Source: Uloborus plumipes
Taxonomy: Eukaryota; Arthropoda; Arachnida; Araneae; Uloboridae
Length of the DNA: 64,000 bases
NCBI GenBank assembly: GCA_038373865.1
Contig: JAXGGA010005142.1
Location: 16,864 to 80,863, forward strand
Reading direction: 5' to 3'
The position numbers were made by a program, and so were the translations under genes. Position 1 is the stretch's first letter, and every line of letters begins with the position of its first letter. The notes beneath the pieces were generated by a model. The model saw only the letters and a list, made by a program, of their open reading frames with translations. It made no database searches and was not told where the DNA came from. Positions 23,628 through 36,100 of the stretch are shown piece by piece.

Positions 23628-23855
23628 CCGTAAAGTCGGGTTACTTGGACCCTAGGGGGTTACTTGAGCCCATTACAGTAAAATGATAAAATCTGGGTTT
23701 GGTACTTACTAGTTGAAGACTTGCACGTAGTTCCTCGTTTCTCCGCTAGGTAGAAGCACTCTGCAGTCTCTAACGCTAGTACCAAACCCAGATTTTATCA
23801 TTTTACTGTGGGCTCAAGTAACCCCCTTGTGGGTCCAAGTAACCCGACTTTACGG
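23628..23855. mobile_element. 228-bp foldback MITE with TA target site
   Basis: CCGTAAAGTCGGGTTACTTG at the left is mirrored by CAAGTAACCCGACTTTACGG at the right. The stem continues through CAGTAAAATGATAAAATCTG, leaving a centre of under 60 bp. TA flanks both ends (23626-23627, 23856-23857). No coding sequence. Confidence 0.88.
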
Positions 23856-24059
23856 TATGTTTCGAAAAAAAAAGAAGAAAACGAAAAGAGAAAAGAAAAA
23901 TAATAAAAAAACGAATGTTTACAATTGTATCTATGAAAATAACTATGCAGAATTTATTGTACAGCTATGCTATTTGACGATAAAGTCTTTTAAAAGTAAA
24001 TAGAATAAATTCTGTTTGCCATGTTCTTAATGTTTTTATTTATGATAGAATTCCATGTA

Positions 24060-25479
24060 CACTGCTCGACATTGAAAATGCAACACCAAGAAGGAGTGGT
24101 CAGAAATTGATGAAATTTGGTAAGAAGACAGAGACAGCATGGAACAATAAATGATATTTATTTCAAAATAAATAAGCAAAATTTAGAGCGAGGACGGCGT
24201 CGGCTCAGTAAGAAGTAGGACCACCGCGGGCAGCGATGCACGAAGAAACACGTCTAGGCATGGAGTCGATAAGCCTGCGGATGGTGTCCTGAGGGATGGC
24301 ACTCCATTCCCTTTCAACCATTTGCCACAGTTCGTCCTCTGAACGAGGCAGTGACAGGTTCTGCAAACGGCGTTCAATCACGTCCCACACATGTTCGATT
24401 GGTGACAAGTCAGGAGAGTATGGTGGCCAGGAAAGCATCTGTACACCTCGTAGAGCATGTTGGCTGATTCGAGTACTGTGAGGCCGGGCGTTATCCTGTT
24501 GAAAAATTGCATTTGGCAGACCCTGAAGGTAGGGGATTGCCACCGGCCGCAGTACATTATCTACATATCGTTGGGCCGTCATAGTGCCCAGAATACGAAC
24601 TAGAGGTGATACGGAATTGTATGCAATAGCGCCCCAAACCATTATGCCACGTTGTCGCGCTGTGGGGCGTTCCACAGTTACTGCCGGATTCGATATTTCT
24701 CCACGTCGACGCCACACACGTATGCGATGACTATCGCTGGACAAACAGAAGCGGGATTCATCTGAGAACACTACGGTTTGCCATTCTGCCATCCACATCG
24801 CTCTGGTCCCACACCATTCCAAACGTTGGAGTCTGTGCTGTGAGGTCAATGGCAGTCTTCTTAGCGGGCGCCGTGATTGCAGGCCACGTGCAACCAGTCG
24901 ACGGGAAATGGTTCTGGTCGATACAGGAACATCCAGGGTACCTTGCACGTGTTGCAGAATCGACGTACAAGTGACTTGCGGGTCCGCCACAGCTTGTCGG
25001 TGAATCCGTCGATCCAAGCGGTCTGACGTCACTCTGGCTGCACCTGCACCCCTCAATGTGGCTACATTTCCTCTTTCCAACCATCTCCGACACAGCCGAT
25101 GCACAGTGCTTGCATCCATGTGGGTATCAGCTGCAATTTGACGTTTGGACCAACCTCCCCTTCTCAGTCCGATCACCATACCCCTTGTAAAGTCGTCTAT
25201 ATGCTGGAAGTGTCTTCGTTGAGGACGGCATTGCATTTCCTCCTATCACACGTATCCTTCGAGACAAAAACCAAATTTCTCCGATAATTAGTCGGGCAGA
25301 AAAACCAACATGAACATAGCCCACTTTTCAACTACATTCTCTTATATCTTACTTCACGTGCGTCGGAGAGCTGCGCATTTCATATCATTTGCATAACTCA
25401 GTGACGTGCGTCTACGGTAAAATTTGCATGAATTTCTGACCACTCCTTCTTGGTGTTGCATTTTCAATGTCGAGCAGTG
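24060..25479 (-). mobile_element. Complete Tc1-like transposon (1420 bp)
   Basis: Perfect 49-bp terminal inverted repeats begin CACTGCTCGACATTGAAAAT at each end. TA lies outside both (24058-24059, 25480-25481). The single gene on the minus strand is uninterrupted, so this looks like an autonomous or recently autonomous element. Confidence 0.95.
24205..25236 (-). CDS. Tc1-like DDE transposase, 343 aa, apparently intact
   Basis: The protein would cut and paste its own element at TA sites. Residues about 1-115 form the two helix-turn-helix DNA-binding region (HIDDFTRGMVIGLRRGGWS, then DASTVHRLCRRW). The catalytic region carries SDESRF (D159), FQQDNARPH (D248) and SPIEHVWD (E281), with GIMVWGAI between them. 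The full length has no stop or shift. The gap between D248 and E281 is 32 residues by direct count, two fewer than the 34 of canonical Tc1 transposases; similar proteins annotated in spiders share the shorter form, as far as I recall. The ATG at 25236 gives a normal length for the family. Expression and activity are unknown. Confidence 0.95.
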   Translation of the reverse strand: MQCRPQRRHFQHIDDFTRGMVIGLRRGGWSKRQIAADTHMDASTVHRLCRRWLERGNVATLRGAGAARVTSDRLDRRIHRQAVADPQVTCTSILQHVQGTLDVPVSTRTISRRLVARGLQSRRPLRRLPLTSQHRLQRLEWCGTRAMWMAEWQTVVFSDESRFCLSSDSHRIRVWRRRGEISNPAVTVERPTARQRGIMVWGAIAYNSVSPLVRILGTMTAQRYVDNVLRPVAIPYLQGLPNAIFQQDNARPHSTRISQHALRGVQMLSWPPYSPDLSPIEHVWDVIERRLQNLSLPRSEDELWQMVEREWSAIPQDTIRRLIDSMPRRVSSCIAARGGPTSY

Positions 25480-25481
25480 TA

Positions 25482-28239
25482 TCAAAATTTTTATAAACAA
25501 TGTGGATAGAAGTCAGTAAATCACGAACTCATTTTTCCTAATGAGTTTTTTTTTTTTTTTCATTATCATTTTAATCTATGAATTTACGAAAAGTTGTAAA
25601 TTTTTAACTAAAAGTTGTGCAGAGAAGTTTGATTACCAAGTTTTGACGATCAATACAAGTAGGAACCAACGAATTCTTCTTGAAATAAAATAAATTTAAA
25701 GAACAATCCGTCTCACAAATTTCGCCCAATATTTCAGATAAAGTTTTTCAATTTGAGTGCTACGTGCAACTTTCAAAGCAATAAAGAATAAAATGTTCTT
25801 TCATAATATCAGAGTACACGAATGCTGTGATACAGAAGTTGAAACGTTAAAAAGAAACTATTATTTACAAAATAAAATGGTTTTGCACACAAAACCACAA
25901 AATGAACATATTTTTGTAAGTTTCAAAGTAAAAAAAAAAACCCTTGTTTTTTAATCCGGGAACGAACAATACAACGACAACGAAATTCGAATCGCAAAAT
26001 CAAAACAAATGACGTCAGAAAATCTGAGCCACACAGCGCTCAAGTGGCAGAATTAAAAAGCTCAGTTGTTTCTTCACTCTTCGAAGGGAATTCAAACAAT
26101 GTAAGTACAGCGACATTTAGTGGAGCCATGTCTGAAGGAAGCAGGGAGTAAAAGGAAGGAGATGGATCTCCATGATACCGGTTTGGCAACAAAATTTCAC
26201 TTCCGCCAGGGAGCGCTGCTGCAACCTTAATTTGTTTACATCCCGTAGTCTAGCGTTTTAAAGGGCATTTAAATAAGGGAATTTCCTAAATATTAGGAAA
26301 TTTAAAGCTGTTTTTGCTATGAAAGCTGTTTAGAGAAGCATAGAACACTTTACTTCATCCTACGTTTATAATATATTTTGCATTCGAAGCGTTAATTTTT
26401 GCTTTTGAAGCGAATCTTTTAAAACCTAATTTGATCTCCTGTCACTTAGGTGAAGAGCTTAATGATTTATAAATTTCTTCATTGCATAGGTGCCCATGGG
26501 GGGGGGGGGGCTATTATGGCGCAAGTTGCGCCATTAAAAAAAATTTTTTGGGGGGGTGGGAGGGAAAAACTAATTTATTTATTTTTTTGAATTATTTATT
26601 GATTATTTTTTTTAATTTAAATTATTTACTGTTTTTTTTTAAATTATTCCTTAATTTATTTTTTTTAATTTAAATTATTTCTTTGTTATTATTTTTTATT
26701 TGTTTTTTTTTTGTGTGTGTGCTTGGAATGTCTGGAAGAGAAAAAAAGTGATTCTATTCTGCGCAAAATTAATACTTTTAAAAAATTAGTAATTTTGTAA
26801 AAAATAATAGTTATAATTTAAAAAACAAACAAATAATGTTTCAAAAAATAAATAAATATTATTTAAAGAAATAAATAAGTAATATTAAAAAAAATAAATA
26901 AAACAAAATACATTAATAAAAAAAGAGGCAAAAATAAAAAGCACAAAAGGGAAATGAAATATGAGAAAGTAAATAACTTTCAAAAATCATAATGTTTAAC
27001 ATTTCTCTTTCGTGGGGATAATTGTGCCCCATATCTGACCTCTCAATTACCACGCATCCGCTACCCGAAAAGCGCCGGCTACCTTCCGTCGGTCTCCCCG
27101 CTGACCCCGCCGAAAGCTCGGGGTCCTCGGCGAAATTCTCCTTCCCCTTCTCCGTCAGCACAAGCGACAGAGTCGAGAGATCATAAGTCAATCGGCTTCA
27201 GCGCCATCTCTCGGCAGTGGAAAAATCGGGACACATTTTCACCCGCGTTGCCAAAGGAGATGAGGCTCCTTCCTTTTAGCCTCCTTGGAAGGAAGCAAGA
27301 GCATAAACAAATTGAAGCGCAATCTGAGTGGAGTAGTAGAGGAGAAAGCTGCAATACAAGCAGCTGACGTCATTCTGGTAGACAAACAAACACCACGTGT
27401 TGATGACAGCTAAACATACTTGAAACGTCGTCTGTTTTTCTTACCGATGATTCACTCCGTAATCTTTTTTCTTATGGATTTGACAGTTATTTTGGCCTGT
27501 TCTTTTTTCAGTTTTGGCTTGTTTTGTTTGTATTTCATACTGATGTTTCATTTTCCACGCATTAATCATTTTAAAAAGTATTATTTACTAAATTCTCCGT
27601 GTTTTTAACCACTGAGTAGAATAACAAGGAACTGTCAGCTAATATGCTTGTTTTGATAGGATTTGATTGTTTATAATGCATTAAATAGTCATAAACTGTG
27701 GAGCTATCGATCCTTCTTTTTTTTCTTTTGTATTTGTACGGTAAATTAAACGCGCATCTGATAAAAATTCATTTTTACTTAATAAATACGGATCCTAATT
27801 GTTAATAATCTTGATTTTATCAATGTATCTTTTTTTTTTTTTTTGCTTTGCTATGAAGGCTTTTACAAGACTCGAAATACATTTTACACTTAAAAAAAGG
27901 CTAAAAAAGCAACTGCGCACTCGCAATACCATGCTACACATACGGTAAACATGGAGTTGCTTGTCCACCAGGAACGGTTGCTAGGCTCCGTTGCTATGCA
28001 AAAAGCACGTGGCTGCTACTGCCCTATTGCGCTTGTCGAGTAACACTAAAAAAATCGCGATTTGTACTTTTCGTATATATTGAGCCTTTTTTTATGCTCT
28101 TTTCTCGTATAACCGCGATACAGCAGAAGTTATAAGAAGTAGCGAATCAATTAAGTAAATTAGTCAACAGACATTCATTCCCTTACGATCAGCCGTCCTG
28201 AGCAGACGTGCTTTCTCTCTGATGACAGACCACTCTCAG
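25482..28239. other. Non-coding stretch with a GC-richer island
   Basis: Mostly AT-rich, with T- and TTTAT-rich runs at 26570-26720. A distinctly GC-rich block at about 26998-27300 carries a minus frame (26913-27191) with the segment TEKGKENFAEDPELSAGSAG, which I do not recognise. The island could be a promoter or first exon of a minus-strand gene such as the Roquin-like one, or part of a repeat. A second richer block lies at 27940-28060. Confidence 0.35.
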
Positions 28240-29484
28240 AGAAGGGAAGGGAAAGATGGAACCGGGAGTTAAGGCGTAGAGGCCCTTTTTAGGTCCTCGA
28301 AACCGACTCTTGGGGAAACTGATCTCTAACCATCGACTCAATTACTGGTGAAAACACTCCCACTGACGAAGCCACTGAGGCTGACTTCTATTTCAAACAA
28401 CTATTTACTTATTTTGGTTACTGTGACGGTCAAGTTTACTTGGAAATCGCAAACTGCAAAGATGTTGAAACTCTGAAAGCAATGGTGCTCACTCTCAATA
28501 GGATGCGGAACGAGGTCAAGGAAGCGCTATTCACGACCCCCAAATACGTGCAGCTCATTTGATATTCGGACAAGAAAGACTCTTCTCATTACTCGAGGAA
28601 AAATTAAAGACTAACCAACCCTCCAGACCTACCGATGCAAGCACCCCCAAACCAACCTACCCAACAGCTGCTACAAAGATATTACCTCCTGTTCGTCGCC
28701 CTACGATTTTGATCGTCGAGGCTGAAAAACCTACAGTTCTCGAAAAGGAAATCCAAGATCCTTGCTACCGTCATCCGGGATACGACCAAAATCAAGCCTT
28801 CCTCTGACGAGGAATTCAAAAAAGTCAATGCTTACCTGGATGATAAGAAGCATCCAATCAACACGGATCGCCTAAAGGAAGAAAGACCCATAAAGATAGT
28901 CATCCGGAGTCTCCCGACTGACTTCCCGAAAGAGGACATCGAGAATAAACTTCAGGAACTAGGATTCTCCATCTCGAACATCATTCAGTTCACCCGAGGT
29001 AAAGCCCAGGACTTCAAACGAGCCTATCTCTCTTCATGGTCTTCCTGCCAAGGACTCCCAAGAATGTATAAATATCTAAGATCCGCTCTATCTCCGCTTT
29101 TCGAGTCAGGATGGATCGTCCAGTGCTATAGGTGCCAACGATATTCGCACAAAACATTCAACTGCACTCTCCCTCCAGCATGTTTCAGATGTGCCGAAGC
29201 ACATGATAGCAGATCCTGCCTCGCTGCTAAAGATGCCAAGCCATGCTGTGTCAACTGCAAAGAAACCCAACCTCGAAGGAGCCCACTCCGCCTGCAGAAC
29301 CAGTGACCCCAGCCCCAAGGCCTGCGGTTACAGTCAACCATGAGTCACTTGACATCAGCCTGACCCCGCCAAAGCAAAAGGACCTTATGGAGACCGACGA
29401 GGAAAAAGTTCCAACACGGATCACTCCTAAGACCTACAATGCACCCGCCTTCAAACCCAAGATCTTCTCTTTAAAGGGAAAATG
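28240..29484 (+). pseudogene. Jockey/X-element-type LINE ORF1 (gag-like) relic
   Basis: Non-LTR ORF1 proteins bind nucleic acid and package the element RNA. Here the coding sequence runs in pieces with frameshifts: a proline-rich lead (28559-28800); a PRE_C2HC-like domain (PIKIVIRSLPTDFPKEDIEN.., then LGFSISNIIQFTRG, about 28886-29000); and zinc knuckles CYRCQRYSHKTFNC, CFRCAEAHDSRSC and CCVNCK (29120-29265). After a shift, TSKEPTPPAEPVTPAPRPAV runs to a TGA at 29485. This order matches the proteins usually labelled nucleic-acid-binding protein from transposon X-element. No reverse transcriptase follows, so it is a dead fragment. GC content is well above its surroundings. Confidence 0.82.
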
Positions 29485-29485
29485 A

Positions 29486-30162
29486 TGTCGTCTTTCCGCA
29501 TGCCCTCATCATGCCCCGAGTAGTAGAAACTGCAATAATTTAATTGTGTGGAAAACATGCCAGTTATGTTCATCGGTGGAAAAAAAAAAGAGAATACATT
29601 TTCTGAGAAACATTTAACTGTAATCATTATTATTATTTTGTGATGTCAAATTCAAAGCTTTTTTTAAAGTGCTTCGGGGAAGAAAAGAAAAGCACGATAT
29701 ATTCAAACAAACGATGTAACGAGTGGCTACTGTAAAAGGGTGTGTTAATGCTCGTTTTGTACAGTCTGAATAAAAAAAAAGTCTGCCGGTAAGCCGACCA
29801 TAAATGAAAACATTTTGGGGATATTAACCCGTTGAATACTTATAGGAGAGAGAATTTCCTACTCCTCAGCATTGAAGCTCGCAGCCTGAATCTCCAGCGA
29901 GTATAGCAAAGCGTTTCTCATAATAAAACATCTTCTGTTCTATAAGAAAAGACTGTCTCTTCTGACATTCCAAACAATATCCTGCAGAGAGCCTCTCTTA
30001 CTTTCTCTAGTCTATAATTTCGCCGACGATAGCTTTAAAACGTGTCTTTAGGATAAATCCGCCACATCTTCCCTTCGAACAGTGGTTGCTCAACCTGCGT
30101 CTCGTAGGCCATGTGCTTCTAGCGAAGATATCACATGTGGCCCCAGTGTTTCAAATTGGGGC
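29486..30162. other. No gene seen
   Basis: AT-rich DNA between the LINE relic and a SINE copy; no frame, repeat or RNA structure supported. Confidence 0.4.
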
Positions 30163-30425
30163 CGTGGTAGCCCGATCGGTTAGCGTCGGACTCGTAACCG
30201 GAGGGTCCTGAGCTCTATCCCAGCCGACCAAAGATTCTTCATTAATGGTGGCTGGGGGACGTTAAAAATGTTCATGGTCACAAAGTCCTCCAAACGTGAA
30301 ACGATACCTCTGAGGATGCTGGGCCAGGGGTTTGCTCGGCCCTTGGTCTGGTTCAAAAATAGCAGAGCGCTCTTCAGGGCCTATCCCGGTTAAACCACGA
30401 GTTACAGGGGGACCCTGGAGTGAAG
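30163..30425 (+). mobile_element. tRNA-headed SINE, family 2, copy B
   Basis: The head GCCGTGGTAGCCCGATCGGTTAGCG.. keeps an A-box, an anticodon-loop-like ACTCGTAACC and a decayed B-box (CTGAGCTCTATCCC). The body matches copy A: GTTCATGGTCACAAAGTCCT, GAGGATGCTGGGCCAGGGGT, TCTGGTTCAAAAATA, GGACCCTGGAGTG. The two copies differ by many substitutions, so the family is not very young. Confidence 0.82.
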
Positions 30426-31628
30426 GGAAGTTTTTCAAATCAAAAACAGTGATTAGTTACAAATTTGGATCCACATATTCGGAATTTTGTTTCTGGAAAA
30501 TAAATATAGTTAATTTTAAAAAAATATATGAATTAATAATAAAAACAATTCTATTTGTAATCTTTCAGCCTTTTCCGTGTTTTCTCATGTTAGTCAGCAA
30601 AATATTATGCATTTAAAAATTTTAGAAGTGTTCTGGCCCGCGGCAATCATTTTAATATGAGTTGCAATCCTCGGGTTAGAACAAGTTGGGTACCAGTGTC
30701 CTAATGCGGTTTTAGAGCATCAATCCCAAAAAAGAGTCTCTGGACCCTTTGTCCAACGTCTCAAAGCGCGAAAAAAAATTCATTTTTTTCGCCTTAAATT
30801 TTGAATTTATTTCTAAGAGAGAACCACTTTCTTTTTTCCCTATCGCCTCAATATACCCGAAAATTACATTCAAAAAGCCCAAACGCAAAAAAACATCTGA
30901 GGACAGCTCAGCCCTCACTTTTCTCCTGAAGTCATAAAATACAGATTGAAATGCGTCTTTAAAGCTTCAGTTTTGAATATTTGCTGCTAATGCTATTTAG
31001 GGTACATAGCAAGATTTGTTTATAAACTTTCCCCCTTTAGAAATTTTTAAGGCATGGAACGTTTTTTTTTTCTTTCGAAAAGAGGTTGACGTAACTGACC
31101 TAAGCTCAAGTGGAAAGTTGCTGCAACAACAACACAATATATGTTTTGAACGATATTTTCAACTTAAAAGACTTTGGTGGTACCTAAAATTTTGAGCTTC
31201 AGAAAAAAGGAGGCACAGAACAAGCTTCTGTAATGAATAATTAACTGCTGTCAGCAGTAGATAGCAATTTCGTCAGTTAATGATGAGGGAAAAAGAAAGG
31301 CATGGAGCAATTTTCTTCAATGAATAATTAACTGTTCTCAACACATAGTAGATAGCAATTTCCTCCGTTAATGATGAAAATGAAAGTTTCAAGAATGCAA
31401 TGTTAGAGTTATGGTAACAGCGAAAGAAAAACTTAAATTAAAGCTCTGTATCCACTTAAGCCTCCCGTATAAGATTCAATATTTGCGATCTTCAAAAATC
31501 AAGAAAAATAAGCGATTAAGGGCTCAAAAAAGCTAAACAAATTAGTAAAAACAAACAACCGCGATTTAAAAAAAATAATAAAAAATTCTGTAGGGACTCT
31601 TTGCAGGTGAAATTAATGGCTTATGCAT

Positions 31629-32569
31629 GGGCGATTCTCTGTAAACTGGTAATTGGCTGTCCGGACCAAGTATTTTAAAAATAATAAAGTGTAATAAAGT
31701 AATTATCGCTCTTAATACAAGTAAAGCATTAATACTTTGTGGGCCAATTGTATTTGAAGCGATAACAATTTAATTTTTTTTTCTAGAAATTATCTAAGCA
31801 CCAAAAACACAGTCCCCTGGCTGTCCCAATCCCATTGTCTAAATGTTAAAGGTAATATTTCAAAAAACCTAATAACACTACATAAATGTGTCAATTAATA
31901 TTTAAAAATAGAATAATGAAGCTATATTTTTCTTACGAAATAAGATCTAATAACGTATTTCTAAAACATAATATTGTCATGTAAGTTCTGTCCAGAGTTT
32001 TTTCAAACAGTCCCCTGCAACAAATTCAAAGCTTCAACAGAAAAAATCAGTTACTTTTGCAAATGTTTTTTGGCAAGAAGTTCAAAGTAACCAGTGTGAA
32101 TTTGCTGAAATTGCCGAGAACTCTGTTGAAACGCCACTTTGTTTAGTTCGAGATCCACATTTGTGCTGAAAGTATGCATCGTGATCGTTACGAAAACAGT
32201 CCTCTGGGAAGTGATTTTATTAATGGCAATTAGCTTAATTATGAAACATATTAGTTATTATGTCCGTGATTTCTGCCTAAATTTATAGGTAGTCTTGTAA
32301 CTAATTATGTTCCAGTAGTTTTGCAGATATTACGCTGCAAAGAGCAAAAATACAGATACCTGGCACAGTCCCCTGCCTAGTTATACTAGGCAGGGGAGTA
32401 ACCCCCTATCATGATTTATCAGAAAAACACAAACTTCAATTGGCCCTCTTTCAAACCAAAGTAATAGATTCATTTTCTGAGAAATAGTATTATAATTGTA
32501 CGAACATTTCTAAAAACCATGCCCGGACAGGTTTCGTGTGAAAAATGACGAGTTTACAGAGAATCGCCC
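31629..32569. mobile_element. 941-bp TIR element with recurring AGTCCCCTG motifs
   Basis: The left end GGGCGATTCTCTGTAAACT is mirrored at the right end as AGTTTACAGAGAATCGCCC. The inner parts CTGTCCGG and CCGGACAG also mirror. Inside, CAGTCCCCTGG or close variants occur at about 31811, 32008, 32199 (CAGTCCTCTGG) and 32366. The last leads into a stem CCCCTGCCTAG-TTATA-CTAGGCAGGGG (32370-32396). No frame is recognisable. Target duplication not clear. Confidence 0.7.
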
Positions 32570-33175
32570 GTATATAACCACAAGAAAAGAGAGAGAAAGA
32601 AATTCTCTACACAAGTTTTATGTCAATCAAATCTCTTTTTATGTAAACAATAATACTAAATTGTAATCTGTTGACTCGCAAATGCACAAAAAGTTGTCCG
32701 GTGAAATAAAAAACAAAGTGCCTCAAATTTGCACACATTTAACCCATTAACGCTCGCATAATTTTGAAGAAAATGGTCATAAAAGTGCCTATTTTTTTAT
32801 TCAAGAAAATTATATAAAACTCTAAAATAAAACTCTAAAACATAACTCTAATAATATTTTTCTCTAAAAACGTTGCAAATAGACTAGGGCAGCCATCTAG
32901 TGTACATATTGAGAAATAAAACATGATTCCGGGCATAAGAAATAGATTGTTTTATTATTTTTCGCGCATTATTTTTGAACACTTCAGCCCGGAAATATCA
33001 CGGGCGCGAGAATTAGAGGACGAAACTTCACCCCGTCATTTTCACGGGCGCGAGAAGGAAGGGGTTAAATCTAGGATAGCTTATTTTGATGCTGATAACA
33101 TACTTGATGAAATCCCCACATTTAATTACATTACTACTTTCATAAAGAATAGCAATTATTTTTAAAAATTTATAT

Positions 33176-36100
33176 GAGGGTCATTCCATGTCAAGTGTCC
33201 CAAATTTCGAGAAAATCCCCACTCGACCCCCTCCGATTTTGATGTAATTTTTTTTAGATGTACATATAAGACTTGCATGAAACCATACTAAATTACAGCT
33301 CCATAAGCCTTATTATTCAGCCAGTAAAAATTACTTTATAAAGGCCTCTTTTTCGTGTCTTGAAAAAAATGACCAAATCGTCAAGTTTGTGCTTTTATTG
33401 CTCGCAACCTAAGCCGATTATCAGGCTCAAATTTGGTGACTCTGATCACTGTTTAGGGTAGAATAGCCTTTAGCCTACTTGTGTAACAAAAGCTCCATGC
33501 ACTGTAGATTTTTTGCAATTTGCTGCCAAAGTTAAAAAATCGATTTTTGGCAATTTTGACCATACGTTATCAGCTTGTATTTGCCGAGAAATGGACTTTC
33601 TGAAGCTAATTCTTTCCTCATTTGTAGCCTGATAGTTCTTCCGAAAGGTGTGCAAGTGGCGTCTTGGTAGCTCAAATAATTGCTGAATTATGCGAGTTGA
33701 AATTCCAGTCAAATTTCTTTTTTCTCAATTTTGTCTCAATTTCAAAGTGCAATATCGCAAAAGGGTCATCTTGAATTTCAATTTTCTTTACATCATTGGA
33801 AAGAACACACTTTTCTTAACTAAAATACATTATTTTTATTTTTGAGACAAGCCAGTTTCAAGGGGATATTGCAGATCAAAAATGTGTACATCATTCAACG
33901 TTAAATCAAAGAAAAAAAAACAAATACCTCAAAAGTTGATGTCAATTTGTTCTATTAAAATTTACAGGAGCTATTGTAGTTATGTTCTGATGAAAAAAAC
34001 CTTTTTTTAGATATTTTTGAACTTTAGTTTTTGTGTGCGTATCCGTAAAAACTCAAGAAATGGCAAAAGAAAAAAAAAAAGTTTCGTTTTTAACAAAAAG
34101 AATTATCTTCCTATCGCTGCTATAAGAGCTTGAGTCTTTTATTTTGTGTTATTTTTAAGACTTTGAAGAAAAAAAATTTCGGATGTATGTCAGTTGGCAA
34201 GGTGTCATTAATATTTTAAATTCTTAAAAAACATTGTTTCCTTTTTCAAAAAAATAAAAATAAAAATAATTAATAAATGAGATAAATAATAAATAAAACT
34301 GTTAATATGGTGTGTACATTATACAAAATATGTATAATGGGACTGCAAAGCCATTATTCAAATAAGCGATAACGAAAGTTTTCGATAGAGTTGAATATTG
34401 CAATTATTTCCGCCATGTAAATAATAACAATAGTAATTGAATATATGATAAGTAGTAATTGAAAATCCATTATTTATACTGCCGAGGATGTGTCTAGCTT
34501 ATGATTGCAATTTGCCCATAAACAAAAATGATGAAAAATAGGAAAATGCTTTTTATGATATTGAAACATTAATGACGTACAACCTTGCCAAGTGACATAT
34601 CATCCGAAATTCTATTTCAAGGGCTTAAAAATAACACATAGGAAAAGACTCAAGCTCTTATAGTAGCGATAAGAAGATAATTATTTTTGTTAAAAACGAA
34701 ACTTTATTTTTTGCCATATCTTGAGTTTTTACCGATGCGCACACAAAAATTAAAGTTTAAAATATCTAAAAAAGGGTTTTTCCATCAGGACATAAGTACA
34801 ACATAACTACAGTAGCTCCTGTAAATTTTAATAAAACAAATTGACACCAACTTTTGAGGTCTATGTATGTTTTTCTTTGATTTCACGTTGAATGACGTAC
34901 ACATTTTTGATCTGCAATATCCAGAGGCGGACTGGCTATGTGGGAATTTGGGAAAATGCCAGAAGGGCCGGTCCTTTCCTGGGCCAAAAAGGGCCTGCCC
35001 ATGCAAACCAGACTTTTTTTTTATCAAAAAAAAAAAAAGTATTTTCCGTAAAACTACCAATTACAAGGCTGCTGAGACGGCAGGAGCAAAATTTCTAGAG
35101 CTCGGCTGCAGAAAGGGAGCGGGCCATCTATTTCTAATGTTTGAAGAAAGGGTCGCCAAACCAAAAAAAAAAAAAAAAAACGAGCTGATGAACTTTAACG
35201 CGAGTATATCAACAATGTACTATAGATGTACTTCTGAATGACCAACAGTTTAGGTCAATTGTCTGTCAGATGCTTATCATTTGAAGGGTTCGTAGCCATC
35301 ATGTGCGTGGTTCTCTTTTGTGCCTAGTTAGCAAAAAGGATACGAAGTCTTGTGTCTCTTGCCTCCTGCTAGCCCCGGGTGTAATGAATGTAATACAAGA
35401 CGTTTGTCAGGGAAGACAGTCCTTCATTGTTCAGACGCACTTCTTGGGGTGAACACTTGACGACATATTTACATTTTTAATTTTTTTAATAAAAATGATA
35501 TTTTAAAAATCCCTTCAAAATGGGGACAAAAACGCAGGCCTCTGGAATACGCTTTAAATAGATAAGAAGTTAAAATACAGTCAACAGGGTTTAAAATTTT
35601 ACTGAATACTTAGATTAAATTATTGGAGCTATCAATTTGAAAAATGGCCGATCCTCTAAACGTACCAAAAGATAACCTACAATACAATTGCGGTTTTTAT
35701 TTATTTATTTATTAATTTCAAAATATTTTTCGGTTTTATCCCCCACATCTCTTTGCCCCTATATCATCAAGGCTCTTTCAAAACTGCTTGTTTAGAGCTA
35801 AAATTTCGAAAACGAATTTTCGAGAGAGTGTCTCCGATCCCATTCTCCCTATCATAATCGGAGATGATCAGATTTTCGCTTTTAAGATTTCAATTTCGAA
35901 AAAGGTCTCTCCCTGGAACCTCGTTTAGATTACCGAAGATTGTCTAAATTGCAATTTTGAGAGGATTAATTCGAAAAATTTCTTTGAATCCTCGTCTCCT
36001 GAATTTTACCAAAGATCATCTAAAACTGCATTTTTCGAGCTACAATTTGAAAAAATTTTCCGTTGGAGGACCGCCTGGACCCTCTTTTCTATACTATTAA

